DNA from: Pseudomonadota bacterium
GTDB lineage: Bacteria; Pseudomonadota; Alphaproteobacteria; Rhizobiales; Devosiaceae
Length of the DNA: 5,135 nucleotides
Direction of reading: 5' to 3'
Assembly (NCBI GenBank): GCA_023430705.1
Contig: JAEYZJ010000041.1
Span: 1 to 5,135 of the forward strand
Under the pieces are notes generated by a model, which had not been told where the DNA came from, did not search any database, and saw only the letters and a list, made by a program, of their open reading frames with translations. Shown here piece by piece: positions 1 through 5,079 of this stretch (within the stretch, counting starts at the first letter, position 1; each line of letters opens with the position of its first letter). A program made the translations under genes and the position numbers.

Positions 1-95
1 TCGCGCAAGCGTGTTTTGCCATCTGTCTGCATGTGGAAAACCGCCGGGCCGGAATGTCCCCTCCGCGCACGATTCCGGGCGGTCCGGCGCCCTCC

Positions 96-228
96 GCCGC
101 GCTGGCGGCAGTGCCTCGGCACCGCCAAGGATTGCGTCGGCGCCTGCGTCTTCCTCGCTTGCGATTCGATGTCGGGCTACCTCGCCGAACAGATCATCGC
201 TGTGAACGGCGGCCAGCCGATGCCTTGT
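96..228 (+). pseudogene. C-terminal remnant of a short-chain dehydrogenase/reductase (SDR)
   Basis: Read from 115, the plus strand encodes GTAKDCVGACVFLACD, then SGYLAEQIIAVNGGQPMP ending at 225. This is the usual C-terminal end of classical SDR oxidoreductases: a G-(T/R)-x-(E/K)-D stretch, a V-x-FLA-x-D helix, then (T/A)xQ-x-I-x-V-(D/N)GG. The Rossmann glycine motif, the catalytic Ser-Tyr-Lys and the rest of the enzyme are absent. Just upstream, a different frame (96-116) reads AALAAVP, which resembles the segment normally preceding LGTA, so a small frameshifting deletion near 114-117 is likely. After the final Pro the codon is TGT (226-228), where homologues would stop; a TGA-to-TGT change would explain this, but that is inference. 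The fragment runs convergently towards yacG, 24 nt from its stop. Bases 1-95 show nothing recognisable. The SDR assignment is fairly sure; the exact substrate class cannot be told. Confidence 0.6.
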
Positions 229-252
229 CGATCCGGAGCAGCAGGCAGGCGC

Positions 253-456
253 CTACGCCTCGTCGCCGTCGTCGTCCGGCAGCTTGGCCTCGTCCTCGTC
301 GTCGCGCGCCGGAATCACGTAGCTGCCGCTCAGCCAGCGGTTGAGGTCGATGTCCTGGCAGCGCGGCGAGCAGAACGGATGGTTGGCCTGGCTCGCCGGC
401 TTGCCGCAGATCGGGCAGGGCACCGGCTTGCGGAGCTTGACGACTTCGGCGCTCAT
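253..456 (-). CDS. yacG: DNA gyrase inhibitor YacG (small zinc-finger protein)
   Basis: This 67-residue protein matches the YacG family, which in E. coli binds gyrase (GyrB) and inhibits its supercoiling activity. The sequence shows a four-cysteine zinc site, Cys14-x2-Cys17 and Cys29-x3-Cys33, separated by 11 residues. It is followed by the family hallmark QDIDLNRWLSGSYVIP (34-49) and a very acidic tail (51-66), as is usual. The frame stays open far upstream, but that part is a shadow of maf. The ATG at 456 gives the family start MSAEVVKLRKPVPCPICGK. The start overlaps the maf stop by one base (TGATG), so translation is probably coupled, and yacG is the last gene of the infA-maf-yacG operon. 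No hairpin with a U-run follows it. The family call is secure; the gyrase role is transferred from E. coli. Confidence 0.93.
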   Translation of the reverse strand: MSAEVVKLRKPVPCPICGKPASQANHPFCSPRCQDIDLNRWLSGSYVIPARDDEDEAKLPDDDGDEA

Positions 457-1094
457 CAGACCGCCGCGAGGCTCGACTGGTTGAGCCAGTTGAAGTGGAC
501 GGGATAGCCCTCGCCGGCCAGCAGCGACACCGTCTCGTTGAGCGGCAGGCCGACCACGGCCGAATAGGAGCCCTGCAGCTTCAGCACGAACGCCCCGGCA
601 ATGCCCTGGATGGCGTAGCCGCCGGCCTTGTCGCGCCACTCGGCGCTGGCCAGGTAGCTTTCGATCTCGCGCGCCGACAGCCGCTTGAAGCGCAGCCGCG
701 TTTCCACCAGTCGCTTGCGCATCGCGCCCGAGGTGGTCAGCATGGTCACGGCGGTGAACACCCGGTGCGAGCGGCCCGAGAGGGTCCGCAGGCACTCGGT
801 GGCCTCTTCCATGGTCTCTGCCTTGGGCAGGATGCGGCGCCCGACCGCCACCACCGTGTCGGCCGCCAGCACCAGCGCATTGTCCGCAATGCCGGCGCTC
901 CTGGCCTTGTGCAGGGCGGCGATGGCCTTCTGGTCGGCGAGCCGCTGCGCCAGCTTGCGCGGCAGTTCGTTCTTTTCCGGCGTCTCGTCGATATGGGCCG
1001 GAACCAGGTGCTCGGGCTCGATGCCGATCTGGTTCAGCAGCGCCAACCGCCGCGGCGATGCGGACGCGAGGATGAGCTCGGGACGGCTGGCCAT
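456..1094 (-). CDS. maf: Maf/YhdE-type nucleoside triphosphate pyrophosphatase
   Basis: This 212-residue protein belongs to the Maf/HAM1-like nucleotide pyrophosphatases. They hydrolyse non-canonical or canonical NTPs to NMP plus pyrophosphate and are linked to septum/division control in some bacteria. Visible motifs are the N-terminal signature LILASASPRR (7-16), which binds the triphosphate with its paired arginines, the catalytic-site Asp79 in VLAADTVV (75-82), and GGYAIQG (158-164). The YAIQG glutamine is typical of the YhdE subfamily, which prefers dTTP/UTP, rather than the YceF subfamily; this preference is inferred. The frame remains open upstream to 1160, but the ATG at 1094 gives the conserved MASRPELILASASPRR start and avoids overlapping infA. 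An AAGGG sequence lies just before it, across the infA stop. The gap to infA is 8 nt, and the stop overlaps the yacG start by 1 nt. Confidence 0.94.
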   Translation of the reverse strand: MASRPELILASASPRRLALLNQIGIEPEHLVPAHIDETPEKNELPRKLAQRLADQKAIAALHKARSAGIADNALVLAADTVVAVGRRILPKAETMEEATECLRTLSGRSHRVFTAVTMLTTSGAMRKRLVETRLRFKRLSAREIESYLASAEWRDKAGGYAIQGIAGAFVLKLQGSYSAVVGLPLNETVSLLAGEGYPVHFNWLNQSSLAAV

Positions 1095-1102
1095 GTCTGC
1101 CC

Positions 1103-1321
1103 TTACTTGAAGCGGTAGGTGATCCGGCCCTTGGTCAGATCGTAGGGCGTCATCTCGCACAGCACCTTGTCACCCGCCAGCACGCGGATGCGGTTCTTGC
1201 GCATCCGGCCCGCCGTATGCGCGATGATCTCGTGCTCGTTTTCGAGCTTCACCCGAAAGGTCGCGTTGGGCAGCAGTTCCGTCACCACGCCCGGAAACTC
1301 GAGCACTTCTTCCTTAGCCAT
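1103..1321 (-). CDS. infA: Translation initiation factor IF-1
   Basis: This 72-residue protein is IF-1, a single S1/OB-fold domain that binds the A site of the 30S subunit and assists IF-2 and IF-3 during initiation. The sequence is essentially the canonical one: MAKEEVLEFPGVVTELLP at the start, FRVKLENEHEIIAHTAGRMRK (32-52; one of the most conserved parts), the basic MRKNRIRVLAGD loop, and the terminal DLTKGRITYRFK. Length equals the family norm. An in-frame ATG ten codons upstream (1351) exists, but the ATG at 1321 gives the conserved N-terminus and has a strong AGGAGA ribosome site. It is the first gene of infA-maf-yacG, with its own promoter candidate about 65-95 nt upstream. Identity is as good as certain. 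Confidence 0.98.
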   Translation of the reverse strand: MAKEEVLEFPGVVTELLPNATFRVKLENEHEIIAHTAGRMRKNRIRVLAGDKVLCEMTPYDLTKGRITYRFK

Positions 1322-1325
1322 TCTC

Positions 1326-1331
1326 TCTCCT
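1326..1331 (-). promoter_or_regulatory. Shine-Dalgarno site of infA
   Basis: On the minus strand AGGAGAGAGAATG places AGGAGA four bases before the infA ATG at 1321. It is the clearest ribosome site in the window and decides the start against the upstream in-frame ATG at 1351. Confidence 0.8.
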
Positions 1332-1386
1332 GAGACGGCCCCACGAAACACGTTACTGACAATGTCGGGGGCGAGATTGGCGGGCA

Positions 1387-1415
1387 GCTATACTGCAACC
1401 CACCCGCTTTGTGAA
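1387..1415 (-). promoter_or_regulatory. Candidate sigma-70-type promoter of infA-maf-yacG
   Basis: On the minus strand TTCACA (1415-1410; five of six matches to TTGACA) is separated by exactly 17 bases from TATAGC (1392-1387; four of six matches to TATAAT). Transcription would start near 1380, giving a leader of about 60 nt before the infA ATG. It lies in the only sizeable gap between the two gene blocks, where an independent promoter for a high-demand translation factor is expected. No operator-like repeat is visible around it. The call rests on pattern and position only. Confidence 0.55.
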
Positions 1416-1476
1416 CCACCAGTTCGGCCGCGCACAGCGGTTATGTGGTGCCTGAGCCGCATGTTGGCAACTGCGC

Positions 1477-1492
1477 CGGACGCGGGAGTCCG
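1477..1492 (-). terminator. Weak hairpin downstream of the phosphatase gene, possible terminator
   Basis: CGGAC and GTCCG form a 5-bp stem with a 6-base loop, 32 bases after the stop of the UPF0262-phosphatase gene. There is no U-run on the minus strand, so intrinsic termination is doubtful; it may be a transcript-end stabiliser or chance in GC-rich DNA. The rest of the 1322-1523 gap holds only the infA promoter candidate. Confidence 0.2.
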
Positions 1493-1523
1493 AGTCGTCG
1501 CTCTTTTTGTCGGCCCGCAAGCC

Positions 1524-2489
1524 TCAGCCCGGCGCCACCGTCCCTGCCACCAGCTTGTCGAGCCGCTCGCGCACCCGCTTCTGCAGCGTGTCGCGCAGCG
1601 TGCGGTAGGCGCTGAGCACGGCCTCGCGATTTCCCTCGGTCTCGGTCGGGTCGGGCATCGGCCAGTGCTCGATCTCGCCCGCCTCGATGCCGCGGGCCCG
1701 GAACGCCTCGGGCGCGTCGGCCGAAAGCGTGATCACGAGGTCGAAGTGGTTGGCGACCAGTTCGTCCATGGTGTGCGGGGTGTGCACGCTCATGTCGATG
1801 CCGATCTCCTCCATCACCTCCTCGACGAAGGCGTCCGCCTTGCCCGAACGCACGCCGGCCGACCGCACGATCAGCCGCCCGGGAAAGTACTTGCGCGCCA
1901 GCGCCGCCGCGATCGGTGAACGCACCGAGTTCATCGAGCAGACGAACAGCACCGTCGGCAGGGTCGATTCCCGCTCGTCGATGCGGCTCGCGAACGGCTG
2001 CACCGCGCAGATCAGCGTGAACAGCCGGCGCGCCGTGTTGAGGTCCATGTCGAGCTTGTTGTCGAGCCGCGTGCGCAACAGCTCCGCCGCCTCGTTGTGG
2101 AGCCCCCGCCGGGCCATGTCGACGGTCTCGATCTGGTAGGTCGAGCCGGTCTTGATCGCGTCGTAATAGCTTTCGCGGATGCGGAAATAGTCGCGGATCA
2201 GCCGCCGGAACGGGGTCAGCGACAGGTAGTGCGCCGCGATTGGCTCGTACGTGTCGGGGTGGCGCACGTCGAGCACGATGTAGTTGCCGATGATCGAGAC
2301 GTGCAGCGCGTACGGCCCCGTCGCCTTCACCCGGGCCGGGGCGAACACGTTCTCCTCGACGAGGTCGTAGATGGCGATGCGCCACTCGTGCACCTCGTCC
2401 GGGTCGGCCGAGGTGATGGTGTTGGGGTCGAGTGTCACTGCGACGATATGGTCGGTCCTGGGATCGAACTTTCGCGGTGACGGCGCCAT
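1524..2489 (-). CDS. UPF0262 domain fused to low-molecular-weight phosphatase/ArsC-fold domain
   Basis: This is one open frame of 321 residues with two parts. Residues 1 to about 162 match UPF0262, an alphaproteobacterial family of unknown function: YDLVEENVFAP (41-51), HYLSLTPFRRLIRDYF (87-102), RESYYDAI (105-112), MARRGLHNEAAELL (125-138) and NTARRLFTLI (151-160). Residues from about 177 to 321 are a low-molecular-weight protein-tyrosine-phosphatase fold. They have the P-loop VLFVCSMNSVRSP with Cys184-x5-Arg190, and a candidate general acid Asp280 in WPMPDPTETEG. The last 137 residues contain no cysteine, so the resolving pair of thioredoxin-coupled arsenate reductase is missing, and a phosphatase is more likely than ArsC. 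In related genomes I recall two adjacent genes. Here no stop lies between the parts and the linker is only about 14 residues, with no ATG. The start at 2489 is 1 nt after the hisD stop, implying coupling. The in vivo substrate is unknown. Confidence 0.88.
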   Translation of the reverse strand: MAPSPRKFDPRTDHIVAVTLDPNTITSADPDEVHEWRIAIYDLVEENVFAPARVKATGPYALHVSIIGNYIVLDVRHPDTYEPIAAHYLSLTPFRRLIRDYFRIRESYYDAIKTGSTYQIETVDMARRGLHNEAAELLRTRLDNKLDMDLNTARRLFTLICAVQPFASRIDERESTLPTVLFVCSMNSVRSPIAAALARKYFPGRLIVRSAGVRSGKADAFVEEVMEEIGIDMSVHTPHTMDELVANHFDLVITLSADAPEAFRARGIEAGEIEHWPMPDPTETEGNREAVLSAYRTLRDTLQKRVRERLDKLVAGTVAPG

Positions 2490-2490
2490 G

Positions 2491-3783
2491 CTAGCGGTTG
2501 AGCCTGATCGACACCGAGCGGCCGTGGGCCGAAAGGCCCTCCGTCTCGGCGAGGGTCACCGCCGCCGGCGCCAGTTCCGCCAGCGAGCCCGGGTCGCACC
2601 CGAGCACCGAGGTGCGCTTCATGAAGTCGAGCACCCCCAGCCCCGACGCAAAGCGCGCCGATCGCGCCGTCGGCAGCACGTGGTTCGAGCCGCCCACATA
2701 GTCGCCGATCGCCTCCGGCGTGTGGTGCCCGAGGAAGATCGCGCCGGCGTTGCGGATCCTGGGCAGCAGCGCCTGCGGATCGTCGAGCGCCAGTTCCACA
2801 TGCTCGGATGCGATGCGGTTGGCGAGTTCCACCGCCTCGGCCAGCGAGGCGACCGTGATGATCGCGCCGAACTCTTCCCAGCCGGCCCGCGTGATCTCGG
2901 CTCGCGGCAGCAGCTCGATCTGGCGCCACACTTCGTCCTCGACGAGGTCGGCCAGCCTGTGGTCGGTGGTGACGAGGATCGACTGGGCTCCGCCGCCGTG
3001 CTCGGCCTGCGCCAGGAGGTCGGCCGCCACCCAGGCCGGATTGGCCGAGCCGTCCGCGATCACCAGCACTTCCGACGGTCCGGCGATCATGTCGATGCCG
3101 ACCTGGCCGAACACCTGGCGCTTGGCCGCCGCCACATAGGCGTTGCCCGGGCCGACGATCTTGTGCACCGCCGGGATCGTCTCGGTGCCGTAGGCCAGCG
3201 CGCCGATGGCCTGCGCTCCGCCGATCCGGTGGATCTCCGTCACCCCGGCGATCCTGGCTGCCGCCAGCACCGCGTCGTTCAGTTCGCCTCCCGGGGTCGG
3301 CACCACCATGGCGATGCGCTCCGCCCCCGCGACCTTGGCCGGCACCACGTTCATCAGCACCGACGAGGGATAGGCGGCAAGCCCGCCGGGCACATAGACG
3401 CCCACCGCCTCGATCGGCGTCCAGATCGTCCCCAGCGTTACCCCCAGGTGGTCCTGGTAGATGTGGTCGAGCGGCCGCTGCTTGTCGTGGTGCGCCCTGA
3501 TGCGCTCGTGCGCCGTGGTCAGCGCCGCGATGACCTCTGCGGAAACCCGCGCGCTGGCGGCTTCGATCTCCTCCGCCGTGACGAGGAACGAGCCCTGCAC
3601 TCCGCCGTGGCCATCGAAGCGCCGGGTGTATTCGGCCACCGCCGCATCGCCGCGCGCCCGCACGTCGGCAAGGATCGCGGCGACCGTGTTGCCCACTTCC
3701 TCCGAAGCTTCGCGCTTCGAGTTCAGCAGCGTTTCGAACGATATGGCAAAGTCGGCGGCGCGACTGTCGAGACGGACCGGCAT
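2491..3783 (-). CDS. hisD: Histidinol dehydrogenase
   Basis: This 430-residue enzyme catalyses the last two steps of histidine synthesis: NAD-dependent, zinc-assisted oxidation of L-histidinol to histidinal and then to histidine, in the cytoplasm. The family signature runs from Ile230-Asp231 through AGPSEVLVIADG to AEH (260-262). Numbering by eye gives zinc ligands Gln259, His262, Asp361 and His420, and the catalytic pair Glu327-His328 in SEHVEL, one residue or less from the E. coli positions (259, 262, 360, 419, 326/327). Other hallmarks are GVYVPGG (128-134), GPGNAYV (211-217) and GDYVGGSNHVLPT (360-372). Length is normal, so the protein looks complete and active. Its ATG overlaps the stop of the DUF2948 gene by one base (TGATG), and the next gene starts 1 nt after its stop. 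The gene stands apart from other his genes, as is common in rhizobia. Confidence 0.98.
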   Translation of the reverse strand: MPVRLDSRAADFAISFETLLNSKREASEEVGNTVAAILADVRARGDAAVAEYTRRFDGHGGVQGSFLVTAEEIEAASARVSAEVIAALTTAHERIRAHHDKQRPLDHIYQDHLGVTLGTIWTPIEAVGVYVPGGLAAYPSSVLMNVVPAKVAGAERIAMVVPTPGGELNDAVLAAARIAGVTEIHRIGGAQAIGALAYGTETIPAVHKIVGPGNAYVAAAKRQVFGQVGIDMIAGPSEVLVIADGSANPAWVAADLLAQAEHGGGAQSILVTTDHRLADLVEDEVWRQIELLPRAEITRAGWEEFGAIITVASLAEAVELANRIASEHVELALDDPQALLPRIRNAGAIFLGHHTPEAIGDYVGGSNHVLPTARSARFASGLGVLDFMKRTSVLGCDPGSLAELAPAAVTLAETEGLSAHGRSVSIRLNR

Positions 3784-4211
3784 CAGGGTGCGTGCTCGGG
3801 CTTGACCTTGGCCGCCCAGGCCGACCCCAGGTCCGCGAGCCGCGCCTCCAGCACCTCGACCGTCAGCCGCACCGTGCCGCCGCCGGCAAAGGCGAGGTCC
3901 ACCCAGCCGCCCGGCGCATCGCCCTCGGTGAAGCGGATGGTCAGCAGCTCGAGCGCCCCCTCGAGGGCATTGGTGTCGATCCCCGCGACCTTCACCGCCG
4001 TCACATGGTCGAAATGCAGCGCCGCGCGCTTGCGCACCCCGGTCCTGCCGCCGGCGCCGTTTTCCCAGGCGTAGCGGTTCATCAGGAGCGCAAACCGCTT
4101 GTCCGCCTTGGCGTACCCCATGTCGCCCACCCGCACGATGGCGTCCTGCGTGGTGGCCGAGATGACGTCGAGGTCTTCGCTGTCAAGCGCAATGAGCTTG
4201 AGATCGGTCAT
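3783..4211 (-). CDS. DUF2948 family protein
   Basis: This is a 142-residue protein of unknown function. The N-terminus MTDLKLIALDSEDLDVISA, the segment DKRFALLMNRYAWE (38-51) and a C-terminal IRFTEG...GGWVDLAFAGGGTVRLTVEVLEARL match the alphaproteobacterial DUF2948 family as I remember it, which habitually sits just before hisD. No signal peptide, membrane helix, cysteine pair or obvious catalytic motif is visible; it looks like a small soluble beta-rich protein. The ATG at 4211 gives the conserved start, although the ribosome site before it is weak (GGA about 11 bases upstream). It overlaps hisD by one base and should be co-translated with it. In related genomes murA usually precedes it; here about 900 bases of repeat-rich non-coding DNA do. 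A link to histidine synthesis or cell-wall synthesis cannot be deduced. Confidence 0.88.
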   Translation of the reverse strand: MTDLKLIALDSEDLDVISATTQDAIVRVGDMGYAKADKRFALLMNRYAWENGAGGRTGVRKRAALHFDHVTAVKVAGIDTNALEGALELLTIRFTEGDAPGGWVDLAFAGGGTVRLTVEVLEARLADLGSAWAAKVKPEHAP

Positions 4212-4265
4212 ATGTGCGAGGTCCGAGTGCGTTGGATTTCCCCCGAAAATGGGAGCCTGTTCATC

Positions 4266-4294
4266 GATCTACAAGTTTGAACGATCGTGTTCAA
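4266..4294 (-). promoter_or_regulatory. Candidate promoter of DUF2948-hisD-UPF0262/phosphatase operon
   Basis: On the minus strand TTGAAC (4294-4289) is followed after 17 bases by TAGATC (4271-4266), which is followed by about 54 bases to the ATG at 4211. The -35 matches TTGACA at four of six bases and the -10 matches only three of six. The region is locally AT-rich against a GC-rich background, which supports a regulatory role. It is a weak consensus call. Confidence 0.4.
4277..4294. promoter_or_regulatory. TTGAAC-N6-GTTCAA inverted repeat, possible operator
   Basis: TTGAAC (4277-4282) and GTTCAA (4289-4294) are perfect 6-bp arms around GATCGT. The right arm coincides with the candidate -35 of the operon promoter, so a dimeric repressor bound here would block it. 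The arms resemble sites of several helix-turn-helix families and cannot be assigned to one. Confidence 0.4.
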
Positions 4295-4383
4295 TCCGGC
4301 TTGCGCCGCATGGCGGGGTCCGGGGCAGGGCGTGGGCGCAACGATGCATCCCCGGGTGCCCCGGCCGCGCCATCGCATGGGTC

Positions 4384-4401
4384 CCCGGGTCTTCGCCCGG
4401 G
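4384..4401. repeat. CCCGGG-loop-CCCGGG palindromic repeat (REP-like)
   Basis: CCCGGG (4384-4389), loop TCTTCG and CCCGGG (4396-4401) lie within GGGTCCCCGGGTCTTCGC and are followed by GGATGACG. On the minus strand this reads CGTCATCCCGGGCGAAGACC, a dispersed intergenic palindrome familiar from many alphaproteobacterial chromosomes (from memory). A partial related stretch, ATCCCCGGGTGCCC, lies just upstream at about 4348-4361. Confidence 0.6.
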
Positions 4402-4481
4402 ATGACGGTGGTGGGTTGCCTGTTCCGGAGCGCGGGGCCCGGCAGGGTCGTGGTCGTCCTGCTTGCTGGCCAGGCCTCTCT

Positions 4482-4563
4482 CCGTCCTCCGTCATTCTCT
4501 CCATCCTCCATCCTCCATTCTCCATGCTCGATCCTCGATCCTCGATCCTCGATCCTCGATCCT
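4482..4563. repeat. Tandem array of 7-bp units (CCATCCT / CGATCCT)
   Basis: Nine contiguous 7-bp units occupy 4501-4563: two CCATCCT, then CCATTCT, CCATGCT and five perfect CGATCCT. Degenerate units (CCGTCCT, CCGTCAT) begin at 4482, with one out-of-register interruption at 4496-4500. All units share the frame C-(C/G)-(A/G)-T-x-x-T. A 7-bp period keeps no single reading frame, and no gene crosses it. It is a simple-sequence array likely to vary in copy number by slippage. Confidence 0.9.
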
Positions 4564-4640
4564 CCGCGGACGCTGCCCCACCCCCTCCGAGCTGCGAAGG
4601 CCCTCACGGCTTCGGTACGACCCCGCGCTCTCGTTTGCCC

Positions 4641-4757
4641 CCTCATTGCCGGGCTTGTCCCGGCAATCCAGCCGCTCCGCGTCGGCGGAGCGAAAGGGCC
4701 CTTTTCACGCGCAGGACTGCGCGTGGCTGGATCACCGGGACAAGCCCGGTGATGAGG
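4641..4757. repeat. Composite inverted-repeat element with five palindromes (BIME-like)
   Basis: The ends 4641-4673 and 4725-4757 are inverted copies of each other, matching at 29 of 33 positions. Each end is itself a perfect 9-bp hairpin: ATTGCCGGG-CTTGT-CCCGGCAAT at 4645-4667 and ATCACCGGG-ACAAG-CCCGGTGAT at 4731-4753. Between them lie an 8-bp hairpin CGCTCCGC/GCGGAGCG (4673-4692, loop GTCG), a 12-bp perfect palindrome AAAGGGCCCTTT (4693-4704) and a 9-bp palindrome CACGCGCAG/CTGCGCGTG (4706-4725). The end motif resembles a dispersed repeat of alphaproteobacteria often mis-called as small proteins. Pieces of it (CCGGTGAT, GGCTGGATC) recur at 4802-4821, which may be an eroded fragment. Confidence 0.85.
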
Positions 4758-4842
4758 GCCCAAGGGGAGGGCGGAGCGTGGCGATGGGGGCTGGAGGCCC
4801 GCCGGTGATTGCGGCTGGATCGCGCCACAGGCCCGGTGCGGC

Positions 4843-4865
4843 ACCTCCCCCTTGATGGGGGAGGT
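4843..4865. repeat. ACCTCCCCC / GGGGGAGGT hairpin repeat
   Basis: ACCTCCCCC (4843-4851), loop TTGAT and GGGGGAGGT (4857-4865) form a perfect 9-bp stem, followed by TGGGAGGGGGTGGGC. Its translation gives the NLPHQGGG-type peptide often seen in spurious alphaproteobacterial proteins, so it is probably another dispersed intergenic repeat (from memory). No T-run follows on either strand, so it is not a standard intrinsic terminator. Confidence 0.65.
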
Positions 4866-5014
4866 TGGGAGGGGGTGGGCGGCACGCTCCGCCGGATCCT
4901 TCCCTGCCCGCCATTGGCCCAGGCCGAAGCACGCCAAGTCCTCGACGCCCGCCGGCCACACCGATGCATCCGGCGGCCACCGGCCCCGGAGGATGTCAAA
5001 GAGCGAAGCGACGT

Positions 5015-5079
5015 GCCGGCGAGGCGTTTGCCCCGAGCGGTAGTCCGCGAATGAAAAATGAGGCTCACGCCTCGCCGGC
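5015..5079. repeat. 13-bp inverted repeat with 39-base structured loop
   Basis: GCCGGCGAGGCGT (5015-5027) and ACGCCTCGCCGGC (5067-5079) are perfectly complementary. The loop includes a small GCGG-TAGT-CCGC hairpin (5036-5047) and an A-rich stretch around 5049-5061. It could be a mobile-repeat end, an RNA structure or a terminator-like element; no gene is attached to it in this window. Confidence 0.6.

Noticed and set aside
457..795. N-terminal extension of yacG
   Set aside because: The upstream part of the open frame is an out-of-frame reading of maf; the family start lies at 456.
1095..1160. 22-residue N-terminal extension of Maf
   Set aside because: It would overlap infA and precede the conserved Maf N-terminus; ATG 1094 fits the family and has a ribosome site.
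1322..1523. tRNA or small RNA gene in the gap before infA
   Set aside because: No cloverleaf arms, T-arm sequence or CCA end were found; only a promoter candidate and one weak hairpin are visible.
1441..2385. 314-codon minus-strand frame overlapping the UPF0262-phosphatase gene
   Set aside because: It is out of frame with the recognisable domains, consists largely of Arg/Gly/Ala, and has no family resemblance.
2371..4074. 567-codon open frame on the plus strand opposite hisD
   Set aside because: It is an antisense shadow of hisD and its neighbours in GC-rich DNA: Arg/His/Asp-rich, with no domain and no ribosome site, while the minus strand encodes a perfect HisD.
4482..4563. CRISPR-like array
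   Set aside because: The units are 7 bp, directly adjacent with no spacers, and no cas gene is present.
4843..4865. Intrinsic terminator
   Set aside because: The stem is strong, but neither strand has a T-run after it and no gene ends nearby.
4269..4961. Long open frames in the upstream region on both strands
   Set aside because: Their peptides (GTSPVM-, NLPHQGG-, RDKPGD-like) are translations of intergenic palindromes and the 7-bp array, and lack starts, ribosome sites and domains.
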